From Micavibrio sp. UBA1672 (GTDB taxonomy: Bacteria > Pseudomonadota > Alphaproteobacteria > Micavibrionales > Micavibrionaceae), in contig DCKO01000026.1 of NCBI GenBank assembly GCA_002320665.1, positions 1 through 39,730 on the forward strand: a stretch of DNA of 39,730 bases, given 5' to 3'. Of this stretch, positions 25,133 to 33,809 are shown in pieces. Under the pieces are notes generated by a model. It searched no databases. It saw only the letters and a program-made list of their open reading frames with translations, and was not told the origin of the DNA. Position numbers and translations under genes: made by a program. Numbering within the stretch: position 1 is the stretch's first letter; each line of letters opens with the position of its first letter.

Positions 25133-25510
25133 TTATACTGGTTTTAGCAATACAACAACCCTGCGCCCTTCTGCCATTAGCACATTATAAGTTCGGCAGG
25201 CCGCTCCTGTGTCCATAACATCCAAAGCCACACCTTCATTTTTTAGTTGAATTTTTAGGTCTTTTGGCAAAAACTTTATTGTTTTTCCCGTGCCGAACAG
25301 GAAAACATCGAATTCATTACGACGATTAATAATCTCCTTGAAATGCTCAAACTCTAATGATGAAAAATCCTCGGGTATATTCCATTCTAATAGCTCATGA
25401 GGAGATATAATCAGAGCATTTTCATAGGTGTTTCCGCTGATTTTGAAAGAACCGCCTTTATAGCCCTGAATGATATTTTGACCTTTGCGGATAAGGGGCG
25501 TTACATCCAT
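25133..25510 (-). CDS. Mth938/NDUFAF3-like domain protein (DUF498)
   Basis: A 125-aa protein of the DUF498 (Mth938) family, the bacterial relatives of mitochondrial complex I assembly factor NDUFAF3. Visible are the strands around GSFKISGNTYENALIISP, the FGTGKTIKFLP motif, and the C-terminal VALDVMDTGAACRTYNVLMA typical of the family. Directly downstream of secF (21-base gap), the usual alphaproteobacterial location. The role in complex I assembly is transferred from mitochondria and is an inference for bacteria. Confidence 0.85.
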   Translation of the reverse strand: MDVTPLIRKGQNIIQGYKGGSFKISGNTYENALIISPHELLEWNIPEDFSSLEFEHFKEIINRRNEFDVFLFGTGKTIKFLPKDLKIQLKNEGVALDVMDTGAACRTYNVLMAEGRRVVVLLKPV

Positions 25511-25531
25511 ATCAACCGCCTTTCGGGGAGG

Positions 25532-26491
25532 TTATGCTGTTGTTTCTTCTTGCTCATCCAGTGCAGGACGTTTGATATTCATAATCATCAAAACTGGAGA
25601 AGCCACAAAAATAGAAGAATATGTCCCGATGACTATACCGAAGATCAGCGCATAAACAAAACCTCTAATCACTTCACCACCAAAGAAGTATAGCGCCAAT
25701 AATGCCAAAAGCGTTGTAATAGACGTCATCAAGGTTCGGCCCAAGGTCTGGTTTACAGAATAATTAAATAGCTTATCCAGTGGCTTTTTCTTGTATTTTC
25801 GTAAATTTTCACGAATGCGGTCAAATACAACAACTGTGTCATTGATTGAATATCCTGCAATCATAAGAATAGCAGCCACAGTAGATAAGTTAAATTCCAT
25901 TTGCGTCAGAGCAAATAACCCAATTGTAGCGATCGCATCATGTGCCAAGGCAACAATAGCGGCGACACCAAATTGCCATTCAAATCGTAGCCAGATATAG
26001 GCCAGAATACCAGCCAGAGAAAACAGGATTGCAAATAGACCTTGCATCTTAAGCTCTTCACCGACTTGCGGGCCGACAAATTCAATCCTGCGATAAGCTT
26101 CATCATCCAGTTCATAAATCTGCCCCAGCTTTTCCTTTACAAGCTCAATTGCCTCAGCATTAGGGTCACCCTCTTCGGCATCATCGTTCATTGCAGCTTT
26201 TTGCTCTGGCAAACGAATGAGGAGATCATCCGGCGCGCCGAATTCCTGTATTGAGATGACACCGAGCTGCAAGCCATTTAATTCTGTTCTTAACTGTGCC
26301 AGATCAGGTTTTTCAGGTGTTTTGATTTCAATTAGCGTTCCACCTGTAAAATCAATACCAAGATTAAGGCCTTGCGTAGTGGTCATACCAATAGAGCCAA
26401 TAATCAAAACAAACGAAACCATATAGGCTAAAAATCTAAAGTCTATAAAGTTTATATTACTTTCTTCCGGTACAAATCTTATGCCGCGCAT
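25532..26491 (-). CDS. secF: Protein translocase subunit SecF
   Basis: SecF (319 aa), the RND-type partner of SecD that uses proton motive force to complete Sec-dependent export. Six membrane segments with one large periplasmic loop after the first. Signatures: NLGIDFTGGTLIEI near the N-terminus, AGYSINDTVVVFDRIRENLR in helix 4 and NQTLGRTLMTSITTLLALL. It follows secD by 9 bases. Confidence 0.97.
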   Translation of the reverse strand: MRGIRFVPEESNINFIDFRFLAYMVSFVLIIGSIGMTTTQGLNLGIDFTGGTLIEIKTPEKPDLAQLRTELNGLQLGVISIQEFGAPDDLLIRLPEQKAAMNDDAEEGDPNAEAIELVKEKLGQIYELDDEAYRRIEFVGPQVGEELKMQGLFAILFSLAGILAYIWLRFEWQFGVAAIVALAHDAIATIGLFALTQMEFNLSTVAAILMIAGYSINDTVVVFDRIRENLRKYKKKPLDKLFNYSVNQTLGRTLMTSITTLLALLALYFFGGEVIRGFVYALIFGIVIGTYSSIFVASPVLMIMNIKRPALDEQEETTA

Positions 26492-26500
26492 TTTATCTTC

Positions 26501-28054
26501 CTATATCGGCAAGGTTGAGGGCCGCTTCTTGCGTAGCCACAAAACCACCATTAAACGTGTTATCATGATTGCCGAGAAAAATGATGTTATAATTCCCAAG
26601 CCTAATGTCACTGCGAAACCCTTGATCGGTCCTGTTCCAAAGGAAAACAGGATAAAGGCCGCAATTAAGGTCGTCAGGTTTGAGTCAATAATTGTTGCCA
26701 TGGCTCTGCTATAGCCGGCATCAATCGCTGATATAGCCGAACGTCCTGCCCTGAGTTCTTCACGAATGCGCTCAAAGATTAGAACGTTTGCATCAACCGC
26801 CATACCAACCGTTAGAACGATCCCTGCAATACCAGGCAGCGTTAAAGTAGCTTGCAGTGTTGATAATAATGCAATCAATAAAGCAACATTCAAGAGCAAA
26901 GCTACATCAGCCATTAGGCCGAATAAACCATAGGCCGCAGCCATAAATACAAGAACCAAGGCCAGCGCAATCAGGCTGGCTTTTTTACCCGCCGCGACAG
27001 AATCTGCACCGAGTGATGGGCCTACTGTACGTTCTTCGACGACATGCATTTCGGCTGGCAGAGCACCGGCGCGTAAAAGAAGTGCCAGATTAGATGCATC
27101 TTCAACTGTGAAGCTGCCGGAGATTTGGCCGCGACCACCACAAATTGGCTCGCGTATCACTGGTGCGCTTATGACTTCATCATCCAGAACAATTGCAAAT
27201 TGCTGGTTTACATTATTTGTTGATACATCGCAGAATTTCTTGGCACCCAGACTATTGAAACGGAAAGAAACAACAGCTTGTCCTGTCATCTGGTCAAATG
27301 TGGCTTGCGCATTATCTAGCATTTCTCCTGTGATAATGGCGCGGCGCTTGATATTGATAAATTGCCCCGGTTCATCGAGCAAAGGCAATGATTTTTCACC
27401 AGGTTTTCTTTTGCCCATGCCGCCTGTCAGATGAAAAGTCAGTTTGGCCGTTTTACCGACAATGTCACGAACATCTGCAGAATCCAGTCCCGGCACTTGA
27501 ATGATGATACGGTCTTGCCCCTGACGGGCAATAATTGGCTCTGTTGTTCCCAGTTCGTCAATCCGGCGACGGATAACTTCGATTGCTTGGCTGATTGTCT
27601 GATCTTGTACTTGCTTCACATAGGCACTGTTCATTGTGACATCGAGCGCATTCCCTTCACCTGATGCAATCTGAAGACGTGTATCGGCCTGACGGATAAG
27701 CTTTCTGGCAAGTGAAAGGTCTGCACCTTCTTCAAAAGTAATGCGCACCCCTTGTTGAAGGATCTGGAAATGTTTTGTTACGATGCCTTCTTCACGGAAA
27801 GAGTCGCGGAAATCGTCTTCCAGCATTTCGCCACGTTCAAGAAAAACCTGCGCCAGATCGACTTGATACAAAAGATGCGCACCCCCGCGCAAATCAAGGC
27901 CAAGATTAATTGTTTTTCCCGGCATCCAGCCCGGCAAGTTTTCCTGCATGCTCTTTGTGGTTTGTTCATTCAGAACATTAGGAATGCTGTATAGAATTCC
28001 GTAAACACAGACAAATAAGATTAGGACAATTTTTAATGGCGAAATATGAACCAT
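26501..28054 (-). CDS. secD: Protein translocase subunit SecD
   Basis: SecD (517 aa), the larger half of the SecDF motor. It opens with a membrane helix and LGLDLRGGAHLLYQVD, has the periplasmic P1 domains (about residues 60-330) and five C-terminal helices with the GMAVDANVLIFERIREELRA motif (the conserved acidic residue for proton passage) and IDSNLTTLIAAFILF. The length is standard. Preceded by yajC with 9 bases between. Confidence 0.97.
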   Translation of the reverse strand: MVHISPLKIVLILFVCVYGILYSIPNVLNEQTTKSMQENLPGWMPGKTINLGLDLRGGAHLLYQVDLAQVFLERGEMLEDDFRDSFREEGIVTKHFQILQQGVRITFEEGADLSLARKLIRQADTRLQIASGEGNALDVTMNSAYVKQVQDQTISQAIEVIRRRIDELGTTEPIIARQGQDRIIIQVPGLDSADVRDIVGKTAKLTFHLTGGMGKRKPGEKSLPLLDEPGQFINIKRRAIITGEMLDNAQATFDQMTGQAVVSFRFNSLGAKKFCDVSTNNVNQQFAIVLDDEVISAPVIREPICGGRGQISGSFTVEDASNLALLLRAGALPAEMHVVEERTVGPSLGADSVAAGKKASLIALALVLVFMAAAYGLFGLMADVALLLNVALLIALLSTLQATLTLPGIAGIVLTVGMAVDANVLIFERIREELRAGRSAISAIDAGYSRAMATIIDSNLTTLIAAFILFSFGTGPIKGFAVTLGLGIITSFFSAIMITRLMVVLWLRKKRPSTLPI

Positions 28055-28063
28055 AATAGTGTT

Positions 28064-28465
28064 TTACTTTTTAGATCCGTTTTTTTCTTCGGGCTTTGAG
28101 TCGTTTGCTGCTGGTTTCAGATATGGGTCTGCTGTGCCCTGAATAGTTGAGCGCAGAGCCGTTACCTTCATGCCATTGCCTAGATCAATCATGATTTCCT
28201 TATCATCGACAACCTTCTCGACTTTACCGATAAGACCACCGCCAGTGATAACTTTATCGCCTTTTTTAAGGCCATCTAGCATTTTACTGTGCTCTTTGAA
28301 ACGGCGTTGTTGCGGCAAAATAAGCAACACATAAAACAAGATCACCAATACGGCAATCATGCCCAAATTCATAAATATAGCTTCACCTGCGCTTGGTGCT
28401 TCTGCCAAGGCCTCAAGCTGAATATCTTCGTCTGATGCTGCGTATGCCTGAGATATAAATAACAT
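28064..28465 (-). CDS. yajC: Sec translocon accessory subunit YajC
   Basis: YajC (133 aa), a single-span membrane protein that associates with SecDF. The hydrophobic helix MIAVLVILFYVLLILPQQRR is followed by the conserved cytoplasmic KMLDGLKKGDKVITGGGLIG. The start is set at ATG 28465 with AAGGA 10 bases upstream; a TTG three codons earlier lies too close to that site. An N-terminal extension of about 30 residues precedes the helix, common in this class. The tail is charged. Confidence 0.93.
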   Translation of the reverse strand: MLFISQAYAASDEDIQLEALAEAPSAGEAIFMNLGMIAVLVILFYVLLILPQQRRFKEHSKMLDGLKKGDKVITGGGLIGKVEKVVDDKEIMIDLGNGMKVTALRSTIQGTADPYLKPAANDSKPEEKNGSKK

Positions 28466-28510
28466 ATCCTGCAAATCCTTCTTTTGATCGTCTATATAAT
28501 CGATTCCGCG

Positions 28511-28538
28511 ACTATAACGACTAGCCCGTTAAACGCAA
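28511..28538 (-). promoter_or_regulatory. Candidate promoter of yajC-secD-secF
   Basis: Reading the minus strand, TTGCGT (28538-28533) and TATAGT (28516-28511) are 16 bases apart, about 46 bases before the yajC start. The -10 box is a 5/6 match and the -35 box is weaker. Confidence 0.35.
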
Positions 28539-28584
28539 GGGGCAAAAGGAATTCCAAGGTGAATATTTTCTGGAAAAAACGACG

Positions 28585-30282
28585 CTAAACGCGTTTGCGA
28601 TAACGCGATATATTGCCGCTGTATTTATTTGCATAGCGAAAAGAATAAAAGGAAGAATACAGTAATAAACAGGCGAATAGAGCAATTCCACCGCTTAAAG
28701 CCCAATTCATCACCCCTCTATCGATAATTGCTTTTTGGGGGTTGTTAGGCAGATAAATGACGTCGACCTGATCACCGCGATTTTGCATGGGATGGCTAGA
28801 GCCTACACTATCTGTGAATTTAATGATTTGTCCATCTTGGTCGGTGAATTCAACCACGGCATAATAGGTATAACCACTACTATCTAATGAGCTATCATAT
28901 CGACTTTCTATATTGACGACCTCTCCACGTGTTGCCAAACCGTCTTTCATGTAGCTTTTCATATGCTCACTAGCATAATAAGCCCCGATAAAAGCACCGA
29001 TTGCCAGAGTTATTGTTACATAGCCTATAATACGCTGAACTTTAGCTTGAGACTTAAGGCGAATTTCGATTTCATCTTTTTCTAGAAACCTTTTTGGGCC
29101 TTTTTTATTGCTGCTGGATGTTATTTTGAACTTCTCACCATCAGGTAGCGGGTCCCCTCTCATACGGCCCTTTATAAAATCACCGATTTCTTTTCTGGCA
29201 TCGGGTGGAATTCTGGATATAGCACCAAGAATTTTTACCGCGATAATAGCCAGAATGGCCAAAGGTATTAGGATTGTGAACAGATTAAATTCGAAGGTTT
29301 TAATCGCTTGTGTACCAGCAAACAAACCGGGGATTAAAAAAATTAGGCCAAACATCAAAAAAGCCGGACTGAATTTTTTAGCCGTATAGGGAGGACGCGG
29401 CATCATCTTCAGCTTTACTGTTTCACCGGGCAAAGCCCCTAAAAATCCGTTAGACCCAACCGAGCTTATTTGCTCAATGGTTTCCCCATTGGGCGCTCTA
29501 TATTCATAGACGGGATAATATGTTTCTTGGGCGTAACGCTCTTTTCGTTTTTTGCCGCTTTTATATGTTTTTTTGTTACCTTTTTTGCCGAATATTGCGA
29601 CCAGAACGATAATGCCAATAAACAAAAACCCAAAGCCCATAAAGGCCAGAGATATCGCCATATTATGCCAGAAATCATCTATAACAAAATCTTGAGGATC
29701 ATCTGGATTATAATAAACGCCTATGATTGTGCCTGTGGAAAAGGACGGTGAATTGCCGTAGCTAATACTGTCTTTGACCTCCTGCCTCCTGCCCGCATGA
29801 TCCGTAAAGCTTAAAACAGCCTTATAGGTTGTCCCGCTCTCACTATCATAGGAGCTATCATTTCGAATGACTTTGGCTTTGACGTATTCGCCACTGGCTT
29901 TCAGATCATAATATTGATATCCCTTATATGCGCCAAAACCTGCAAAGGCGAGCGGCATAAGTACAAACAATAGTGCGATCAGCGTCCCAAAGGTTGTTGC
30001 AACTGGCTCTTTTTTCATTCCGTCTTTTAAATCCTCACTCCAGGACTTTTCCGGTTCTTTCCTTTTTGATTGTTTCCAATCTTGTTGTTCTTTCTCACTA
30101 TTCTGGCTTTTTCGAATCCCTGTCACCATAATGCCTTTGACGCGCCCTTTGATCGTCTTAGCCTTGATCAACCAATATAAACAATATGCTGTGATCCCCC
30201 CGCCTATGGCTGTGAATACAAAGGCTATTAAAAATAGGCCAAAAGAATTCCAAGCGCTAAAAGCATCAAAGATATAATCCAT
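28585..30282 (-). CDS. Membrane protein with three DUF3592-type segments
   Basis: A 565-aa protein from ATG 30282 (TTG 30294 would add four residues). Hydrophobic helices occur near residues 10-35, 95-120, 205-230, 300-345, 415-435 and 530-550. Between them lie three similar extracytoplasmic segments: GEYVKAKVIRND...YKAVLSFTD, then VYEYRAPNGETIEQISS, then TRGEVVNIESRY...YYAVVEFTD. The first and third end in matching YYNPDDPQDFVI and YLPNNPQKAIID, the DUF3592 signature. The middle copy lacks part of the pattern. Function is unknown. It is inserted between the nlpD-type gene and yajC, and overlaps the nlpD stop if TTG is used. Confidence 0.7.
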   Translation of the reverse strand: MDYIFDAFSAWNSFGLFLIAFVFTAIGGGITAYCLYWLIKAKTIKGRVKGIMVTGIRKSQNSEKEQQDWKQSKRKEPEKSWSEDLKDGMKKEPVATTFGTLIALLFVLMPLAFAGFGAYKGYQYYDLKASGEYVKAKVIRNDSSYDSESGTTYKAVLSFTDHAGRRQEVKDSISYGNSPSFSTGTIIGVYYNPDDPQDFVIDDFWHNMAISLAFMGFGFLFIGIIVLVAIFGKKGNKKTYKSGKKRKERYAQETYYPVYEYRAPNGETIEQISSVGSNGFLGALPGETVKLKMMPRPPYTAKKFSPAFLMFGLIFLIPGLFAGTQAIKTFEFNLFTILIPLAILAIIAVKILGAISRIPPDARKEIGDFIKGRMRGDPLPDGEKFKITSSSNKKGPKRFLEKDEIEIRLKSQAKVQRIIGYVTITLAIGAFIGAYYASEHMKSYMKDGLATRGEVVNIESRYDSSLDSSGYTYYAVVEFTDQDGQIIKFTDSVGSSHPMQNRGDQVDVIYLPNNPQKAIIDRGVMNWALSGGIALFACLLLYSSFYSFRYANKYSGNISRYRKRV

Positions 30283-30286
30283 AGAC

Positions 30287-31267
30287 TTACTCAATATATC
30301 TTTCAGGATTTACAGCTTGTGTGCCTCGGCGGATTTCAAAATGAAGCTGTGAAGATTTTACAGAGCCTGTCGAGCCTACTGAACCAATGCTTTGCCCTCT
30401 TTTTACGACTTGACCTTTACGAATATTATAGGAATCAAGGTGTGCGTAGGCTGTCATCCATTGATCATCATGGCGTAGTAAAACCAAATTACCCGAGCCC
30501 TTTAACGCATTTCCAGCATAGACCACTACGCCGTTTTCTGCAGCCATCACGGATGTTCCGCGGTTTGCTTTAATATTAATTCCATCATTATGTAAGCCAT
30601 TTTTCTTGGCTCCGTATTTAGAAATCACCTCTCCATTAACAGGGCGCAGGAATTTCGAAGAACTGCGCCGCGGTGTTTTGGTGACTACGCGTGATATTTT
30701 CTGAGGACTAGACTTTGAGACTGTTTGATACGTTGCAGGCTTTTCCTGCGGTATGGGCATACCTGCTGTGCTTTTCTGAGCTGTTACAGGGGTCTTTTGA
30801 ACTGGCGATTTTGCAACTGGCTTTTGTTTACTTGCAAATTTTTGTGGCGCTGTTTTTTGCGTTACAGCTGGCAAACGCAAGACTTGTCCGGCACGGATTG
30901 TGTATGGTGCATTAAGGTTATTGAGTTTAGCAATCTCCGAAGAATTAACCTCGAACAGACGAGACACCGAGTACAAGCTATCACCATATTGCACGCGGTA
31001 TTCACGAGGCGGCGGTAGTTTAAGTCGTTGACCTTCAAACAACCTGAATGGCGGGCGCAGATTATTCACCGCCGCTATATCACGCATGGCCAGATTATAA
31101 TTATTTGAAATTGTATAAAGCGTATCACCCGAACGCACATTATGAACCCCAGCACTTCCAGGCCCGCTAGACTGGTAATAATTTGTGACAGGCGCAGGGT
31201 TATGGCTACCGATACAAGATGCCAAAGCCAAAACTGCAAGAATAAGAAAAACCGAACGAACGTTCAT
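30287..31267 (-). CDS. nlpD: NlpD-type lipoprotein: two LysM domains and degenerate M23 (LytM) domain
   Basis: A 326-aa lipoprotein (lipobox LASC, Cys18) with two LysM peptidoglycan-binding modules (HNVRSGDTLYTISNNYNL and YRVQYGDSLYSVSRLFEV), a Pro/Lys/Gln linker and a C-terminal LytM fold (about residues 200-326). Catalytic metal ligands are lost: the H-x-x-x-D place reads NDGIN, and the final HLH reads QLH (QLHFEIR), while AYAHLD keeps one His. Such proteins do not cut peptidoglycan themselves but activate amidases at the septum. It follows pcm, as in most relatives. Confidence 0.9.
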   Translation of the reverse strand: MNVRSVFLILAVLALASCIGSHNPAPVTNYYQSSGPGSAGVHNVRSGDTLYTISNNYNLAMRDIAAVNNLRPPFRLFEGQRLKLPPPREYRVQYGDSLYSVSRLFEVNSSEIAKLNNLNAPYTIRAGQVLRLPAVTQKTAPQKFASKQKPVAKSPVQKTPVTAQKSTAGMPIPQEKPATYQTVSKSSPQKISRVVTKTPRRSSSKFLRPVNGEVISKYGAKKNGLHNDGINIKANRGTSVMAAENGVVVYAGNALKGSGNLVLLRHDDQWMTAYAHLDSYNIRKGQVVKRGQSIGSVGSTGSVKSSQLHFEIRRGTQAVNPERYIE

Positions 31268-31313
31268 AGCAAAGCTATCTTACACGCTGAGACTGGAAAG
31301 GTCATCAGATTAT

Positions 31314-32000
31314 TTAAGCTGAATACGCCATATCATTTTTATCCGAGGTCACATCAGGCAATAAAGGCACAAAACGAACTGGCAAGATAGATTTTACAGC
31401 AAAAGTGTCTTCACTCTCTTTCTTGTAACGAACAAGGTTTTGATTGCCTGAACCGCCAACTGGAATAATCATGATACCACCAACTTTAAGCTGATCTTTC
31501 AAGGCTTGAGGCGGCTCTTCACGGGCGGCGGCTGTGACAATAATTTTATCGAATGGCGCTTGATCAATGCCGTTTATCGTCGGCCAGCCCTTCATACCAT
31601 CCGCGGCAATGGCTGTGATATTGCGGAGCTTCAGTGCGTCAAAACGCTTTTCGGCATCCGCCAACAAAGCCTTATGGCGCTCAATTGTGTAAACACGGCG
31701 GCAAAGTCTGGTCAAAACGGCTGCCTGATACCCGCAGCCTGTTCCAATCTCCAATACCTTATCCATATCAGATAGCTCAAGTGCTTGGGACATAAAGGCT
31801 ACGACCAAAGGCTGGCTGATAGTTTGCCCCAAGCCAATTGGCAGAGCTATATCTTCCCAAGCCTGATCTTTGGCCTGATCTGGTACAAAAAAGTCACGCG
31901 GAATGCGCTCAATCGCGCTAAGGACATTCGTGTCCGTAATTCCCTTACGGCGTAAATCCATAATCAGACGTATGCGTTTATTGGCGTTTTGTGTATTCAT
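31314..32000 (-). CDS. pcm: Protein-L-isoaspartate O-methyltransferase
   Basis: A 228-aa SAM-dependent repair methyltransferase for isoaspartyl residues in damaged proteins. Visible are the substrate segment GQTISQPLVVAFMSQ, SAM motif I VLEIGTGCGYQAAVL, the acidic strand VYTIERH, ADGMKGWP and the hydrophobic FDKIIVTAAA. The start overlaps the upstream DUF4153 stop (ATGA). The C-terminal 15 residues are not conserved and reach into the nlpD leader. Confidence 0.95.
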   Translation of the reverse strand: MNTQNANKRIRLIMDLRRKGITDTNVLSAIERIPRDFFVPDQAKDQAWEDIALPIGLGQTISQPLVVAFMSQALELSDMDKVLEIGTGCGYQAAVLTRLCRRVYTIERHKALLADAEKRFDALKLRNITAIAADGMKGWPTINGIDQAPFDKIIVTAAAREEPPQALKDQLKVGGIMIIPVGGSGNQNLVRYKKESEDTFAVKSILPVRFVPLLPDVTSDKNDMAYSA

Positions 32001-33808
32001 TCTTCTTTGAATTCTTTTAAAGTAAAAGCAACTTTGAAATGAGCATTACGAAGATTAGACTTGCCGTCTTTAATTTCGCCGGAAAGCCTACTAAAGATCA
32101 AGCGTGCAGAAATTCTATCATTTTCAATATCTAATACAGGATAATAATCCAAATTTTCACTGGTTTTATAGCCATCAAGGAATTTAGCCAGATCATATTT
32201 TTTAATTATATCCTTACCTAGCTTAATATAAATTGTATTGCTTTTGTCGAGTGCGAATCTTAATCCCAGATTTTCCAAAGTATCATTTGTTGGCGGATGC
32301 ACTTTGATTCCTCCAGCGTTTTTCCAGAGCTTATCTTCTTCTTTCGGATAAAGACTAATATCAAAGGCTATTGTTTTATACCCTTGAATATCAACGGATT
32401 GATTACGTGCATCATAGGCCGAAATACTGAAATATTCAGAATCAGCCGCGTTGGTTTTATAATACGTAAACTTAAAACCGATCTCTTTGGTTAAGTCATG
32501 AGCATAACACTTCCATGTTTCTATTCCATCAAACCAATCTTTAATCATTGCATCCCGATCAGATCTACACAGATATTGGAGGATTGAGCTAATGCTTCTA
32601 CGGTCTTTATATGGGATAGTTGTTTGCGCATTTTCTACTTTCACGATTTTTCCATCAACAAAGGCCTTGTGCTCAATCAAAAGATTTTTCAGGCGGTTAT
32701 ACTGGCTGGCGCCCGACAAACTTACTCCGCCCCAAGGGCCAAAAGATGCAAAAACAAGCAATATTGCCAATGTGGCCGGGATGGCTTTAATGGGCACTCT
32801 GGATTTGGCCATGGTAAAAGCGATGGCTAAAAAACCAAACCACATCGCCGAGAGCAAAAGCATATAGCGTTGCTCGGTAACACCATAAGACATCACGCGC
32901 TCGATAATTGCAAAAAAGTGATACCCCACAGGAATAATCAACGCTGGAAAGAAAATCTTGTGAAAGATTCTAAGTTGGGGTGAACCAGTGTTACGAATAG
33001 GCCAAGACACAAGATAAGTCACTACCCCTGCCCCGACAAAGCCGGAGATCATATACGCCAGAAGCCCAATGGGTAATATGCCTTCTATTGAGATTTTCAC
33101 GAAATACGCATAAAGGATCAGCAAATACACAAAGACCATCGGCACGGATATCCAGTTTACAATAAACTTGAATCCCGGCGGATAATCACATTGACTTTCA
33201 GAAAACTCGAAAGATTTTGGCACCCAGCTCAGGGCGTAAATCGCCCCCAAGACTAGAGAGGAAAACATCCATATATCCAAATAGATTTCCCAGTCTATAT
33301 CCACACCGAATAATTTATCAATCGCCGCCAGCGCAATGCTCAAGCCCGCAGCAAACAGTATCAGCACGGCATATGAGACAATCACCCCAAACCAGAGCTG
33401 GCGGTTATAATACCAGAAGGATAAATCATCACCGCCTGTTAGATACGGTGCAACCATAATCAGGAGTAAAAGTGCTGGCATGATAAACATTAACGGCATG
33501 GCCCACGCGCCCGTGGTAAAAATAAGCGCTGCTATTCCTGCCATGACTGGAATAGCCCACGCCATTTGCTTGAAAAGACTCCAGTTATGACGATCTGCCA
33601 GTAGCTGTGCGACACCAAACCAGAAGTAACCGCACCCTAAAATCGCACAGATTTTACCAATAAACTCATCATCATTATCTAAAATCTCGTGGTTACCACA
33701 AAACAATAGAATGAATAATGCTATCCCGCAGATAATCGAGAGTGGAAAGCGCGTAACCGTCTCTTTGAGTTCATCTATGGGGATTAGTTTTTGGATGAGA
33801 GATGTCAT
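31997..33808 (-). CDS. DUF4153-domain multi-pass membrane protein
   Basis: A 603-aa protein. The first 360 residues hold about eleven hydrophobic helices, including the DUF4153 region with RIFHKIFFPALIIPVGYHFF and YGVTEQRYMLLLSAMWFG. The last 230 residues form a soluble domain of no known type (KSFTYYKT-like strands, YKTIAFDISLYP, IYIKLGKDIIKKYD). Function unknown; the family is widespread in proteobacteria. It occupies the slot between serS and pcm where many alphaproteobacteria have surE, 1 base after serS and overlapping pcm by 4 bases. Confidence 0.75.
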   Translation of the reverse strand: MTSLIQKLIPIDELKETVTRFPLSIICGIALFILLFCGNHEILDNDDEFIGKICAILGCGYFWFGVAQLLADRHNWSLFKQMAWAIPVMAGIAALIFTTGAWAMPLMFIMPALLLLIMVAPYLTGGDDLSFWYYNRQLWFGVIVSYAVLILFAAGLSIALAAIDKLFGVDIDWEIYLDIWMFSSLVLGAIYALSWVPKSFEFSESQCDYPPGFKFIVNWISVPMVFVYLLILYAYFVKISIEGILPIGLLAYMISGFVGAGVVTYLVSWPIRNTGSPQLRIFHKIFFPALIIPVGYHFFAIIERVMSYGVTEQRYMLLLSAMWFGFLAIAFTMAKSRVPIKAIPATLAILLVFASFGPWGGVSLSGASQYNRLKNLLIEHKAFVDGKIVKVENAQTTIPYKDRRSISSILQYLCRSDRDAMIKDWFDGIETWKCYAHDLTKEIGFKFTYYKTNAADSEYFSISAYDARNQSVDIQGYKTIAFDISLYPKEEDKLWKNAGGIKVHPPTNDTLENLGLRFALDKSNTIYIKLGKDIIKKYDLAKFLDGYKTSENLDYYPVLDIENDRISARLIFSRLSGEIKDGKSNLRNAHFKVAFTLKEFKEE

Positions 33809-33809
33809 T

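Noticed and set aside
30287..31267. Active M23 endopeptidase
   Set aside because: Key zinc ligands are replaced (NDGIN and QLHFEIR), which fits an NlpD-type activator instead.
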